64,000 bases of DNA from Clostridium lundense DSM 17049 (GTDB lineage Bacteria > Bacillota > Clostridia > Clostridiales > Clostridiaceae), in NCBI RefSeq assembly GCF_000619945.1, contig NZ_JHVC01000010.1:91058-155057 (forward strand), written 5' to 3'. This document shows, piece after piece, positions 26,666-38,000 of the stretch (position 1 is its first letter; every line of letters begins with the position of its first letter). The notes under the pieces are model-generated. The model worked only from the letters and a program-made list of their open reading frames with translations, was not told where the DNA came from and did not search any database. The position numbers and the translations under genes are program-made.

Positions 26666-26697
26666 AAATGGAGAAATTGTGATAGAATTCTCCATTT
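26666..26697 (+). terminator. Terminator after the YhaM-like gene
   Basis: A stem pairs 26666-26675 with 26688-26697 and runs into a T-rich tail. Confidence 0.75.
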
Positions 26698-26773
26698 TTC
26701 TTTTATTTTAATGTATAATATATTAAATAGTAGACATTTTGCAATACATTAATAAATTTACTAAGGAGAAAAT

Positions 26774-27376
26774 ATGAAGGGAAAAACTCATGCGGGGATA
26801 GGAGTACTCACATTTATTGCTGCTTACAATAAGTTACCAATAAAAATGGAGTTGTCAGGTTTGGCGATTATTACATTAGCTTCATTACTGCCAGATGTAG
26901 ACCATCCTAAAAGTATAATAAATAAATATATATTGCCTTTTAAAAATAAAATGACAAAAGTGGTTTTTTACGCTTGTATAGGTTTGACCATACTATATTA
27001 TAGTTTTATGTGTAACGGAGAAGATTATTTAAAAGCTTTAGGAATACTTTTTATATTAATAGCTATATCATCTCATAGAAATGGATTGACGCATAGTTTA
27101 ACAGGAATGATAATATTTTCGTTTCTTGCTGGTTATATAGGCAATATATATAATATAGATAATGTAATATATTATTTTATGTCGGGATATGGATTGCATC
27201 TACTTTGCGACATGGGGACTAATAGAGGAGTTCCTTTATTTTATCCATTTAAAAGGAAAAATGTAAAGTTACCTTTTACTTATAAAACTAACTCAAAAAC
27301 GGGCAATACATTAGAAGATGTTATTGCAATAATAGGATTAATTTATGCTATATATAGATTGCCTAAAATATTTTAA
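26774..27376 (+). CDS. YdjM-family membrane-bound metal-dependent hydrolase
   Basis: This 200-residue protein belongs to the YdjM/DUF457 group. It has metal-binding motifs L-P-D-V-D-H-P near residue 38 and S-H-R-N-G-L-T-H-S near residue 96, with four or more hydrophobic helices. In Escherichia coli the homologue is LexA-regulated; here it sits between the wall cluster and uvrC, but no LexA box was found. The ATG follows AAGGAGAA. The substrate is unknown. Confidence 0.82.
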   Translation: MKGKTHAGIGVLTFIAAYNKLPIKMELSGLAIITLASLLPDVDHPKSIINKYILPFKNKMTKVVFYACIGLTILYYSFMCNGEDYLKALGILFILIAISSHRNGLTHSLTGMIIFSFLAGYIGNIYNIDNVIYYFMSGYGLHLLCDMGTNRGVPLFYPFKRKNVKLPFTYKTNSKTGNTLEDVIAIIGLIYAIYRLPKIF

Positions 27377-27457
27377 GTAAGGTATGATGAAAAATAGCCA
27401 AACATTATGATATATTTTTATGTAATTCTTTAAGATGCTTAAGGATGGTGAGATTTC

Positions 27458-29323
27458 GTGTTTGATTTGGAATATCAATTAAAAATACTTCCAGATAAGC
27501 CTGGAGTTTATCTTATGAAAAATTCCCTTGGAGAAATAATATACGTTGGAAAAGCTAAAATATTAAAGAATAGAGTTAGGCAGTACTTTCAGAAGTCAAA
27601 AAATCATTCTGAAAAAGTAAAGGCTATGGTAAGTAATATTGAGGAATTTGAATATATAGTTACGGATTCAGAGATGGAAGCTTTAATATTAGAATGTAAC
27701 CTTATTAAGAAGTATAGACCTAAATATAATATTTTATTAAAGGATGATAAAGGATATCCTTTTATAAAGATAACCATAAATGAAGAATTTCCAAGAGTTT
27801 TTGTAACAAGGATTGTAGCTAAAGATGGATGTAAGTATTTTGGACCATATACAGATGTTGGAGCTGTATATGAAACTATAGAATTAATAAAAAAAATATT
27901 TCCAATTAGAGCTTGTAAAAAATTGATTAAAGAGAATAGTGAAAAAGTAAGACCTTGCTTAAATTATCATATAGGGTTATGTAAGGCTCCTTGTGGGGGA
28001 TGCATATCTAAAAATGAATATAGAAAGATTGTTCAAAATATAATAGATTTATTATCAGGTAAGGATAAAATTATATTAGCAGATTTAAAAAAGCAAATGG
28101 AAAAAGCTGCAGAGAATTTGGAATTTGAAAAGGCAGCAATTTTAAGAGATAAAATAACTTCAATTGAAAAGATAACTGAAAAACAGAAAATTATTACTGG
28201 TAGCTTTGAAAATGAGGATTTTATAGATATATACACTGATGATAAGGATAGTTGTGCCCAAATATTCTTTTTAAGAGAAGGAAAAATTGTAGGTAGGGAA
28301 CATTTTATAATTCAAAATACATCTGGTATGGAAAAAGAAGATATAATTACGGATTTTGTTAAAAGTTTTTATGGAGGTACTGCTTTCATACCTAAAAGTT
28401 TATATGTATCAGAAATACAGGATGAGGAATTGCTAGAACAATGGCTTACAATAAAAAGAGGGTCTAAGGTTTGGATTAAGATACCCAAAAAAGGGGAGAA
28501 AAAGGATACATTAGATTTAGTTCAGAAGAATGCTAAAATTACTCTGGAGCAGTTTAAATTAAAATTACTACAAGATAAAGAAATACATGAAACTGCTTTA
28601 AGAGAATTAGCAGATATATTGCAGTTAGAAGAAATCCCTAAAAGAATTGAAGCTTACGATATCTCTAATATACAAGGTGTTGATTCTGTAGGAAGTATGG
28701 TAGTCTTTGAAAATGGCAAAAGTAAAAATAGTGATTATAGAAGGTTTAAAATAAATTCTGTAAAAGGTGCTAACGATTATGAAAGTATGAGAGAAATATT
28801 AACTAGAAGATTTCAACATGGATTAGATGAAATAAAGAGGATACAAGAAAAAAGCCTAAATTTAAGTTCGGGAAAATTTTGCATATTCCCTGATTTAATA
28901 TTAATGGATGGTGGTAAAGGGCAGGTTAATATAGCGCTACAAGTTTTAAAGAATTTTAACATAATTATACCTGTTTGTGGTATGGTTAAAGATAATAATC
29001 ACAATACTAGGGGAATTATATATAATAATAATGAACTAAATATACCACAAAACTCCAATGTTATGAGGTTAATAACAAGAATTCAAGATGAGGTTCACAG
29101 GTTTGCTATAAGTTATCATAGAAGTTTAAGAGATAAGAGGGTATTACATTCCATATTGGAGGACATACCTAATGTAGGAGAAAAAAGAAGAAAAGAACTT
29201 TTAAAAAAGTTTGGTAGTATAGAAAATATTAAAAAGGCTACTTATGAGGAACTTATAGATACTGTATCTATAGATAAGAAGGCAGCATTAAGTATAGTAG
29301 ACTTTTTCAAAACACATAAATAA
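27458..29323 (+). CDS. uvrC: Excinuclease ABC subunit C
   Basis: UvrC makes the two incisions of nucleotide excision repair. The 621-residue protein has the N-terminal GIY-YIG nuclease (P-G-V-Y-L-M-K then I-I-Y-V-G-K-A), a UVR domain (about 200-240) that binds UvrB, an RNase H-like 5' nuclease domain with A-Y-D-I-S-N-I-Q-G and D-G-G-K-G-Q, and C-terminal helix-hairpin-helix motifs (I-P-N-V-G-E-K-R-R). The start is GTG preceded by AAGGATGGTGAG. It is separated from uvrBA by the wall cluster. Confidence 0.97.
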   Translation: MFDLEYQLKILPDKPGVYLMKNSLGEIIYVGKAKILKNRVRQYFQKSKNHSEKVKAMVSNIEEFEYIVTDSEMEALILECNLIKKYRPKYNILLKDDKGYPFIKITINEEFPRVFVTRIVAKDGCKYFGPYTDVGAVYETIELIKKIFPIRACKKLIKENSEKVRPCLNYHIGLCKAPCGGCISKNEYRKIVQNIIDLLSGKDKIILADLKKQMEKAAENLEFEKAAILRDKITSIEKITEKQKIITGSFENEDFIDIYTDDKDSCAQIFFLREGKIVGREHFIIQNTSGMEKEDIITDFVKSFYGGTAFIPKSLYVSEIQDEELLEQWLTIKRGSKVWIKIPKKGEKKDTLDLVQKNAKITLEQFKLKLLQDKEIHETALRELADILQLEEIPKRIEAYDISNIQGVDSVGSMVVFENGKSKNSDYRRFKINSVKGANDYESMREILTRRFQHGLDEIKRIQEKSLNLSSGKFCIFPDLILMDGGKGQVNIALQVLKNFNIIIPVCGMVKDNNHNTRGIIYNNNELNIPQNSNVMRLITRIQDEVHRFAISYHRSLRDKRVLHSILEDIPNVGEKRRKELLKKFGSIENIKKATYEELIDTVSIDKKAALSIVDFFKTHK

Positions 29324-29460
29324 TATGGAATATTGATGCAAAAATATGACCAAAATATAAATATATTAATAAATGAGGATGATTATATAAATATTGATAA
29401 AGAAAGAGATTTACATTATACTAATTATGATACAGAATTTTAGTTCAAGGAGATAACGAT

Positions 29461-30378
29461 ATGAATCAATACAAAGATTTTGCTATGGAATTAGTTAAGT
29501 GGTTAGGTGAAGAAAATGTAAAAATAGATGAGCCAATGAAAAAACATACTTCTTTTAAAGTAGGGGGACCTGTAGATGTTTTAGTTACTCCTGAAACCTA
29601 TGATCAAGTGAAGGAAACAATAGAGTTAGCGAAAAAAAATAATATTCCTTATTTTGTGATAGGCAATGGATCTAATTTATTAGTTAAAGATGGAGGAGTT
29701 CGTGGTATTATTATAAAATTATGCAAACTAGATAAGGTTACTGTGGAGGGTGAAAATATTATAGCTCAAGGAGGAGTATTACTTTCCAAGATTTCCAGTT
29801 TAGCTGCTAAACATAGTTTAACAGGTTTAGAATTTGCTAGTGGTATACCAGGTAGCGTAGGTGGTGCTTTAACTATGAATGCTGGAGCATATAATGGAGA
29901 AGTATCACAGGTAATAGAAAGTTCTCTAGTTATAGATAAACAAGGTAATTTCATAAGATTATCTAAAGAAGATTTAGAACTAGGATATAGAATGAGTTCT
30001 ATATTAAAACATAGTTATACAGTTTTAGAAGCTGTGTTTAAATTAAAAAAAGGTGATAGTGAGAAAATATATGCTAGAATAGATGATCTTGGAAGAAGAA
30101 GAAGGGAAAAGCAACCATTAGAATATCCTTCAGCAGGCAGTACTTTCAAAAGACCAGAAGGTTACTTTGCTGCTAAGCTTATTGAAGATAGTGGATTAAA
30201 AGGAATACATGTAGGCGATGCAGAAGTATCACAGAAACATTCAGGTTTTATTATAAATAAAGGTAATGCTACAGCGAAGGATATATTAGATTTAATAGAA
30301 GTTGTGCAAAGAACTGTAAAAGAAAAATTTGATGTAGATCTTCATACAGAAGTAATGATAATAGGTCAAGATAAGTAG
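29461..30378 (+). CDS. murB: UDP-N-acetylenolpyruvoylglucosamine reductase
   Basis: MurB uses FAD and NADPH to make UDP-N-acetylmuramate for peptidoglycan. The 305-residue protein has the FAD-binding segments I-G-N-G-S-N-L-L-V and E-F-A-S-G-I-P-G-S-V-G-G-A, the catalytic Ser region P-S-A-G-S-T-F-K-R-P, and the C-terminal catalytic Glu in L-H-T-E-V. It lacks the extra loop of type I enzymes, so it is type II as in Gram-positives. The 137 bases before it hold only an unconvincing 35-codon frame. Confidence 0.96.
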   Translation: MNQYKDFAMELVKWLGEENVKIDEPMKKHTSFKVGGPVDVLVTPETYDQVKETIELAKKNNIPYFVIGNGSNLLVKDGGVRGIIIKLCKLDKVTVEGENIIAQGGVLLSKISSLAAKHSLTGLEFASGIPGSVGGALTMNAGAYNGEVSQVIESSLVIDKQGNFIRLSKEDLELGYRMSSILKHSYTVLEAVFKLKKGDSEKIYARIDDLGRRRREKQPLEYPSAGSTFKRPEGYFAAKLIEDSGLKGIHVGDAEVSQKHSGFIINKGNATAKDILDLIEVVQRTVKEKFDVDLHTEVMIIGQDK

Positions 30379-30390
30379 ATTGAATAAGAG

Positions 30391-30440
30391 AAGTTAAGGA
30401 TAAAAAGAAAAAATATTTTGTCCTTAACTTTTATTTTTAT
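30391..30440 (+). terminator. Terminator after murB
   Basis: A 15-bp stem (30391-30405 with 30416-30430, one wobble) is followed by a T-rich tail. Confidence 0.82.
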
Positions 30441-30503
30441 ATAGGGAACTTTATTGGAATATAAGGCATTATGACCCTTTTACTATTAATAAATAGTGTG
30501 TTA

Positions 30504-30512
30504 TGCTATAAT
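30504..30512 (+). promoter_or_regulatory. Extended -10 promoter for rapZ-yvcK-whiA
   Basis: TGC followed by TATAAT forms an extended -10 element 54 bases before the rapZ ATG. No good -35 was seen, which extended -10 promoters tolerate. Confidence 0.5.
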
Positions 30513-30565
30513 AAAAAAGTTAATTATTTAGAATTTTTTTCGTTTTTTTATAAGGAGGATCAACT

Positions 30566-31450
30566 ATGAGATTCGTAATTGTTACTGGATTATCAGGGGC
30601 AGGAAAAACTCAAGCTATTAGAAGCTTAGAGGATTTAGGATATTTTTGTGTGGATAATTTACCCCCTACATTAATACCTAAATTTGCAGAGGCCTGCTAT
30701 AAAACAGAAGGAAGAATAGATAAAATTGCATTAGTTATTGATATTAGAGGTGGAGAATTTTTCGATGATTTATTTGAAAGTTTAAAATACATCAAACAAG
30801 AGGGATATAAATATGAAATTTTATTTTTAGATGCCTCAGACGAAGTGCTAGTAAAGAGATTTAAGGAGTCTAGAAGGAAACATCCATTAGCGCCTGATGG
30901 AAGAATTTTGAATGGAATATTATCAGAAAGAAATAGATTAAGAGAAGTTAGAGATAGATCAAGTAACATAATAGATACTTCAAATTTGTCAACTATGAGA
31001 TTAAGAGAAGAAATTACCAAAATATATGGAGAGGAAGGGCAAATTGAAAATGAATTAATTATAACAGTAGTATCTTTTGGTTTTAAATATGGTATTCCAT
31101 TAGATTCTGATTTAGTATTTGATGTAAGATTTTTACCTAACCCTTATTATATACCAGAATTAAAGAATTACTCTGGAAATGATAAGGATGTGGTAGATTA
31201 CGTTATAAGTTATGATGTAACTAAGAATTTTATAAATAAACTAGAGGATATGTTGGAGTTCCTTATCCCTAATTATTTAAAGGAAGGTAAAAGACAACTT
31301 ATTTTATCAATAGGATGTACAGGAGGAAGACATCGTTCAGTAGCAATAGCCAATGCTATTTATAATAAGTTGAAGGATAATGGGCATAAAGTAAATATAG
31401 ACCATAGAGATATAGAAGAAGATGTAAATAAGGGTGGTAAAAAGATATGA
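30566..31450 (+). CDS. rapZ: RNase adapter RapZ / nucleotide-binding protein YvcJ
   Basis: This is a P-loop protein of the RapZ/YvcJ family. The 294 residues include Walker A G-L-S-G-A-G-K-T (8-15) and the C-terminal domain with S-I-G-C-T-G-G-R-H-R-S-V. In enterobacteria RapZ controls glmS via small RNAs; in Firmicutes the role is less clear and YvcJ affects competence. It begins the conserved rapZ-yvcK-whiA unit, and its stop overlaps the yvcK start by 4 bases. Confidence 0.95.
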   Translation: MRFVIVTGLSGAGKTQAIRSLEDLGYFCVDNLPPTLIPKFAEACYKTEGRIDKIALVIDIRGGEFFDDLFESLKYIKQEGYKYEILFLDASDEVLVKRFKESRRKHPLAPDGRILNGILSERNRLREVRDRSSNIIDTSNLSTMRLREEITKIYGEEGQIENELIITVVSFGFKYGIPLDSDLVFDVRFLPNPYYIPELKNYSGNDKDVVDYVISYDVTKNFINKLEDMLEFLIPNYLKEGKRQLILSIGCTGGRHRSVAIANAIYNKLKDNGHKVNIDHRDIEEDVNKGGKKI

Positions 31451-32772
31451 AGATAATTGATTGGCTTAGGCCAGGTATAAAAGTAAAAAGATGGGTTTTA
31501 CTTGCTGCCATGGGTATACTTTTTATTGCCTTTGCTCTAATTGAATTTGTAAGACATAGATTATATAGTAGTTATTACATTTCTTTTTATATATTTTTAA
31601 TTATCACCGGAGTATTTATTTTATATATATCAGTGACTCAAGGTATGAGATCAATTATAGCTCTTATAAATAAGGGATATCTAAATGTATCATTAGATTC
31701 TAAAAAGTTAGAGACTCTAATCTATGAAAAAAGATTGTTAGTTAAGGGACCTAAAATTGTAGCAATAGGTGGAGGAACAGGATTATCCACTATGCTTAGA
31801 GGATTAAAATATTATACTTCTAATATAACAGCTATTGTTACTGTAGCAGATGATGGGGGAGGGTCTGGAGATTTAAGAGAAGATTTAGGAATACTACCTC
31901 CAGGAGATATTAGAAACTGTATATTAGCGTTGTCAGATACAGAGCCTTTAATGGAAGAGTTATTACAGTATAGATTTAAAGATGGTAGATTAAAAAATCA
32001 GAGCTTTGGTAATTTGTTTTTAGCTGCCATGGATGGTATATCTAATAACTTTGAAGAAGCTGTTCAAAAGATGAGTTCAGTTTTGGCTGTAACTGGTAAG
32101 GTTGTACCTGTAACTTTGGATAATGTGGTTCTAACCGCTAAGCTTAAAAATGGTTCAGTGGTAAAAGGTGAATCAAATATTCCAGAAGAAGCTATTAATC
32201 AAAATAGTTCTATAGATAGGATTTTTATACAGCCGCAGGATGCAAAAGCATTATCAGAAGCTGTAACTGCAATAAAAGAAGCAGACGCTATTATATTAGG
32301 ACCTGGAAGTTTGTATACTAGTGTTATACCTAATTTATTGGTAAAAGATATAAGTTCAGCTATACAAAAAACTGATGCTGTTAAAATATATGTATCAAAT
32401 ATAATGACTCAACCTGGTGAAACAGACGGATATTCTGTTTCAGATCATATAAATGCTATAGTTAAACATGTAGGTAGTAATATAGTTGACTATGTTATAG
32501 TAAATGTAGGGAAAGTAGAAAAAGATCTAGAGGGAAAATATAAGGAAGAAGCAGCTCATTTAGTTAAAATAGATGAGGAAAAGATAAAAAGTTTAGGTGT
32601 AAATATAATTGGTGGAGATTTTGTGAGTGTTAAAAAGGGATTAATTAGGCATAATTCTGAAAAATTAGCATCTATTTTAATCGAAACTATAATGGATAAA
32701 AAATTATTATATGATAGAAGAAAGATAATAGAGTACTTCTACTTATCAGAGAGACTAAAAGAAAAAAAATAG
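31447..32772 (+). CDS. yvcK: YvcK/gluconeogenesis factor (CofD-like) with membrane anchor
   Basis: This 441-residue protein has two N-terminal membrane helices (about 17-36 and 42-65) followed by the YvcK domain. The nucleotide-sugar-binding loop is visible: A-I-G-G-G-T-G-L-S near residue 107 and A-D-D-G-G-G-S-G-D-L-R. B. subtilis YvcK is needed for growth on gluconeogenic carbon sources and for wall shape, and binds UDP-sugars. The membrane anchor is an extension seen in clostridial members. It overlaps rapZ by 4 bases. Confidence 0.93.
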   Translation: MKIIDWLRPGIKVKRWVLLAAMGILFIAFALIEFVRHRLYSSYYISFYIFLIITGVFILYISVTQGMRSIIALINKGYLNVSLDSKKLETLIYEKRLLVKGPKIVAIGGGTGLSTMLRGLKYYTSNITAIVTVADDGGGSGDLREDLGILPPGDIRNCILALSDTEPLMEELLQYRFKDGRLKNQSFGNLFLAAMDGISNNFEEAVQKMSSVLAVTGKVVPVTLDNVVLTAKLKNGSVVKGESNIPEEAINQNSSIDRIFIQPQDAKALSEAVTAIKEADAIILGPGSLYTSVIPNLLVKDISSAIQKTDAVKIYVSNIMTQPGETDGYSVSDHINAIVKHVGSNIVDYVIVNVGKVEKDLEGKYKEEAAHLVKIDEEKIKSLGVNIIGGDFVSVKKGLIRHNSEKLASILIETIMDKKLLYDRRKIIEYFYLSERLKEKK

Positions 32773-32790
32773 AATAGGGAGTAAGAAATT

Positions 32791-33744
32791 ATGTCATTTT
32801 CATCTAAGGTAAAAAATGAGGTTTGTAGATATACACAACTAACTAAAGAGGAAGCTTTGGCAGAGTTATCTGCAATAATGAGAGTAAGTGGGACACTTAC
32901 TTTTGGAGGCAACAGACATATTAGTTTTAAAATTACAACAGAAAATCCTGCCATTGCTAGACTTGTATTCAAGCTTTTAAAGGATCATTTTAGTATTCAT
33001 ACTAAAATAATGGTGAAAAAAAGTAATTCTTTCAAGAAAAATAATGTATATATGATTCTTATAACAGAGGAAATGAATGTTACAAAATTACTAAGGGAAG
33101 CAGATGTTTTAAAGGGTGAAGAGGGTATTTTAGTGTTAAATTATGCTATATCTGAAAAGATAGTGCATGACGATAAGACAAAAAGGGCTTATATTAGAGG
33201 CGCTTTTCTTGGTGGTGGAAGTATAAGTAATCCAGAAAAAACTTATCATTTAGAATTTGTAACTCATAATGATAACTACGCAGAGAACATATGTAAAATT
33301 ATAAATAGTTATGGATTAGCCTCAAAAGTAATTCAAAGAAAGAGCAGTTATATAGTATATATAAAAGAAGGAGAACAAATTAGTGATTTATTAAATATTA
33401 TAGGGGCACATTCATCTCTTTTAGAACTGGAAAATGTAAGAATAATGAAGGAAATGAGAAATAATGTAAATAGGTTAGTGAATTGTGAAACAGCAAATTT
33501 GAGCAAAACTGTAAATGCTGCTGTTAGGCAAGTGGAGAGTATAAAGCTTATACAAAGTGAAATAGGACTTCAACGTCTTCCTAAGAATTTAAGGGATGTT
33601 GCAGAATTGAGGATGAAATATCCAGATGAGTCTTTAAAGGAGCTAGGAGAAATGCTAAACCCACCAGTAGGTAAATCTGGTGTTAATCACAGATTAAGAA
33701 GAATTGAGAAAATAGCAGATGAACTTAGAAAAGAAGGAAGGTAG
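32791..33744 (+). CDS. whiA: DNA-binding protein WhiA
   Basis: This 317-residue WhiA has the N-terminal LAGLIDADG-like fold (about 1-210) and the C-terminal helix-turn-helix (about 225-310). The latter contains the conserved R-L-P-K-N-L-R-D-V-A-E-L-R and G-K-S-G-V-N-H-R-L-R-R. In Streptomyces it is a sporulation regulator; in B. subtilis it influences division and chromosome segregation. It follows yvcK by 18 bases in the conserved trio. Confidence 0.95.
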   Translation: MSFSSKVKNEVCRYTQLTKEEALAELSAIMRVSGTLTFGGNRHISFKITTENPAIARLVFKLLKDHFSIHTKIMVKKSNSFKKNNVYMILITEEMNVTKLLREADVLKGEEGILVLNYAISEKIVHDDKTKRAYIRGAFLGGGSISNPEKTYHLEFVTHNDNYAENICKIINSYGLASKVIQRKSSYIVYIKEGEQISDLLNIIGAHSSLLELENVRIMKEMRNNVNRLVNCETANLSKTVNAAVRQVESIKLIQSEIGLQRLPKNLRDVAELRMKYPDESLKELGEMLNPPVGKSGVNHRLRRIEKIADELRKEGR

Positions 33745-33753
33745 AAGTTACAC

Positions 33754-35082
33754 ATGTCAAAACATGAAGAGGTTATTAAATATATTAGTAATTTATCAGT
33801 AGGAACCAAAATTTCTGTTAGAACTATGGCAAGTTTGTTAGGTATAAGTGAAGGTACTGCATATAGGGCTATAAAAGATTGTGATGACATGGGGATTGTA
33901 ACTACTATACCTAGAATTGGAACTGTTAGAATAGAAAAGGTTGAAAAAAAGAAAAAAGAAGTATTAACCTTTGGAGAAGTTATTAGCATAGTAGATGGTA
34001 GTATAGCCGCAGGGAAAGCTGGAATTCATAAAACTTTAGGCAAATTTAAAATTGGAGCTATGACGCCAGAAGCTATAACAGAATATATAACTCCTGGGTC
34101 TTTATTAATAGTAGGAAATAGAGAAGAAGTACAGGAATTAGCATTATTAAATGGATGTGGAATAATAATAACTGGAGGATTTAAGTGTAGTGATAATATT
34201 AAAAAATTAGCAAATGAAAAAGAAATGCCAGTAATTTGTTCTATGTATGATACTTTTACTGTAGCAAGTATGATTAATAAAGCTATTTCTGAAACTATAG
34301 TGAAGCAGGATATAGTTATTATAGAAGATATTATGGATTGTAACTATCCTTATCTAAAAAATACTGATACTATAAAACAATGGAAGGACTTAATGAATGT
34401 CACTTCTGAAGCAATGTTTCCAGTAGTAAATGGTGAAATGAAATTACTAGGAGTGATATCACCAAATCAGTTACTAGAATCATTAAATGATGAAGATTTA
34501 ATGGAAAAAGTGATGAATAAAAATGTAATAACATTGGAGCCCAAAACTACTGCAGCATATGCTAGTCATGTAATGGATAGGGAAGGAATTCAATTTTGTC
34601 CTGTAGTATATAGCAAAAAGTTAATTGGGGTAGTAAAAAGAAAAGATATAATGAGGGCACTACAATATGTATCAAAGCAGCATAAGACAGAGGAAAACTT
34701 AGAGAACATAGTATTGAAGAGATTCAAGTTTCATTGGGAAGGTGAGCAGATGCATTTTGAAGGAAGAATAACTCCAGAAATGTTGGACCCAGTGGGAACA
34801 GCTTCATGGAGTTCTTTAAATATGCTTCTTTCTTCTATGGCTATAGTATGTTTGAAAGAAAAAAATAACATGAATTTATTTATTGATAGTATTTATACAC
34901 ACTTTATGAAACCAGTTCAGATAGATACAGATATTGATGCGTATGTAGATATTATTGATAAGGGTAAGACTTTTTGCAAGGTTATGGATAGAAGTTTTTG
35001 TAAGGTGGAAATTAGTATGTATGATGACAAAAAGGATTTAATTGCAAAAGCTTTCTTGTCTGCCAAGGGTATTAGCAAATAA
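33754..35082 (+). CDS. YtoI-like regulator: HTH, DRTGG, CBS pair and hotdog domains
   Basis: This 442-residue protein has four parts: an N-terminal winged HTH (about 1-60, with A-S-L-L-G-I-S-E-G-T-A-Y-R), a DRTGG domain (about 70-185), paired CBS domains (about 190-310, sensing adenine nucleotides in other proteins) and a C-terminal hotdog thioesterase-like domain (about 325-440). The order matches B. subtilis YtoI, whose function is unknown. It sits 9 bases after whiA and just before dnaE. Confidence 0.85.
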   Translation: MSKHEEVIKYISNLSVGTKISVRTMASLLGISEGTAYRAIKDCDDMGIVTTIPRIGTVRIEKVEKKKKEVLTFGEVISIVDGSIAAGKAGIHKTLGKFKIGAMTPEAITEYITPGSLLIVGNREEVQELALLNGCGIIITGGFKCSDNIKKLANEKEMPVICSMYDTFTVASMINKAISETIVKQDIVIIEDIMDCNYPYLKNTDTIKQWKDLMNVTSEAMFPVVNGEMKLLGVISPNQLLESLNDEDLMEKVMNKNVITLEPKTTAAYASHVMDREGIQFCPVVYSKKLIGVVKRKDIMRALQYVSKQHKTEENLENIVLKRFKFHWEGEQMHFEGRITPEMLDPVGTASWSSLNMLLSSMAIVCLKEKNNMNLFIDSIYTHFMKPVQIDTDIDAYVDIIDKGKTFCKVMDRSFCKVEISMYDDKKDLIAKAFLSAKGISK

Positions 35083-35095
35083 GGAAATTGTAAGA

Positions 35096-38000
35096 ATGGA
35101 AGGGAATGAACCTATGGAACAAAAGAAAAACTCTCAATATAAATGGGTGAGTTTACATCAACATACGGAATATTCACTGCTGGATTCTTCTGCAAAAATT
35201 CCAGAATTAATAAAAAGAGCAAAAGAATTAGGTATGGAAAGTATAGCTATAACAGACCATGGTGTTATGTATGGGTGTGTAGAATTTTATAAAGAAGCAA
35301 TAGCAGCTGGTATAAAGCCTATTATAGGCTGTGAAATATATATAGTTTCAAAATCTATGAATATAAAAAATAGTGATAAGGATAATGAAAATCATCATTT
35401 GGTTTTACTTGTTAAAAATGAAACAGGATATAAGAATTTAATGAAAATTGTAAGTAAAGCATCTATAGAAGGATTTTACTATAAACCAAGGGTGGATCAT
35501 GATTTTTTGAAGGAGCATAGTGAGGGGCTTATTGCTTTAAGTGCATGTCTTGGTGGAGAAATTCAATCACATATATTAAATGGAAATATAAAAAAAGCAG
35601 AAGAAGTAACTCTTTTTTATAAGGATACATTTAAAGAAGATTTTTATTTAGAATTACAATATCATGGAATGAAAGAACAGCTAAAGGTAAATAATGAGCT
35701 GATAGATATGTCTAAAAAATTCAATATACCATTAGTAGCTACTAATGACGTTCACTATATAAAAAAAGAAGATTATAAGCCACATGATGTACTTTTATGT
35801 ATTCAAACAGGAAAAACTGTAGATGTGGAAGACAGAATGCGATATCCTTCAGATGAATTTTACTTGAAATCTCCTGAAGAAATGTATGAAATGTTTTCTC
35901 ATGTACCAGAAGCGTTGGAAAATACAATTAAGATAGCAGAGAAATGTAATTTTGATTATAAATTTCATGAATCTAAGTTGCCGAATTTTCCTCTTCCTGA
36001 GGAAGTTGACCATTATGAATATCTTAAGGATATATGTTATACAGGACTAACGGAAAGATATGCTGAAATAACAAAAGAACTAGAGGAAAGATTATTATAT
36101 GAGTTAAAGATAATTAAGGATATGGGCTATGTAGATTATTTCCTTATAGTGTGGGATTTTATCCGATTTGCAAGGGAAAATGGGATAATGACAGGTCCTG
36201 GTAGAGGAAGTGGAGCTGGATCTATTGTAGCTTATACTCTAGGTATTACAAAAATAGATCCAATTAAGTATGGACTTATATTTGAAAGGTTTCTAAATCC
36301 AGAAAGAGTTTCAATGCCAGATATAGATAGTGATTTTTGCTATGAAAGAAGACAAGAAGTTATTGATTATGTTGTGGAGAAATATGGAGCAGAGAATGTA
36401 TCACAAATTATAACCTTTGGTACTATGGCAGCAAGAGCATGTATAAGGGATGTAGGTAGAGCTATGAATTATTCCTATGCTGAAGTAGATAGAATAGCTA
36501 AAATGATTCCTACTGCACTTAATACAACAATGACAATTGATAAAGCTCTAGAGTTAAATCCTGAATTGCGTAAAGTTTATGAAGATGAAGAAAGAGTAGA
36601 AGAATTAATTGAAGTAGCTAAAAAATTAGAAGGATTACCAAGACATACATCAACTCATGCTGCTGGGGTAGTAATAGCATCCCAGCCTTTAGTGAACTTT
36701 GTACCACTTCAAAAAAATGAAGACAATATAGTAACTCAATTTACCATGGGAACATTAGAAGAACTAGGCCTATTAAAAATGGACTTCTTAGGGTTAAGGA
36801 CATTAACTGTAATAAGAGATGCTACAACTATGATTAAAGAAAATAAAGGTGTAACGATAGATTTAGATAAAGTAGGCTTTGAAGATAAAGAAGTTTATAA
36901 AATGCTTAGCGAAGGTAAAACTGTAGGTGTATTTCAGCTAGAATCCCCTGGAATGACTAATTTTATGAAAGAACTAAAGCCAGATTCGTTGGAAGACATA
37001 ATAGCTGGTATAAGTCTTTATAGGCCAGGTCCTATGGCAGAAATACCTAAGTATATCTCCAATAAAAAAAATCCTGACGAAATAGAATATTTAACCCCGG
37101 AGTTAAGAGATATTCTTTCTGTAACTTATGGGTGTATGGTTTATCAAGAACAGGTTATGGAGATTGTTAGAAAGTTAGCTGGATATTCTATGGGAAGAAG
37201 TGACCTTGTAAGACGTGCCATGTCCAAAAAGAAGCACAAGGTTATGGAAGAGGAAAGAAAGAATTTTATTTATGGAATTGTTGATGAAAATGGAAATGTA
37301 GAGGTGCCAGGTTGTGTACGTAATGGTATAAAAGAAGAAGTAGCTAATAAAATATTTGACCAAATGATGGATTTTGCTTCTTATGCCTTTAATAAATCAC
37401 ATGCTGCTGCTTATGCAGTAGTAGGTTATCAAACAGCTTATTTAATGAGATATTATCCAACGGAATTTATAGCAGCTATGTTAAATAGTGTAATAGGAAA
37501 TAATGAAAAGGTTGCTTACTATGTAAGATTTGCTAATGAAAGAGGCATAGAAGTGCTACCTCCAGATATAAATAAAAGTTATAGTAAGTTTAATTCTCAA
37601 GAAGACAAGATAATATTTGGTATGGCATCTATAAAAAATGTTGGTGTTAATGTTATAGAAAGTATAGTGAAGTCTAGAATGGAAAAGGAGAACTTTACAG
37701 ATTTAATTGATTTCTGCAATAAGATAGATTTAAGTTGTGTTAATAAAAGAGCTGTGGAAAGCTTAATAAAATCAGGAGCCTTCGACGATTTTGGAATATA
37801 TAGATCAAAAATGTTAGCAGTATATGAAAAAATATTAGATGGTACAAATAACGATAGAAAGAAAAATATAAATGGGCAAATAAATCTTTTTGCGGATTTT
37901 GAAGAAAACACTGTAAAAATTGAATATCCTAACATAAAGGAATTTGATAAAAAATATATATTAGCTATGGAAAAAGAAATGACAGGGCTATATATATCTG

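Noticed and set aside
29336..29443. 35-codon frame between uvrC and murB
   Set aside because: Weak ribosome binding site, low-complexity Asn/Asp/Tyr content, and no recognisable motif.
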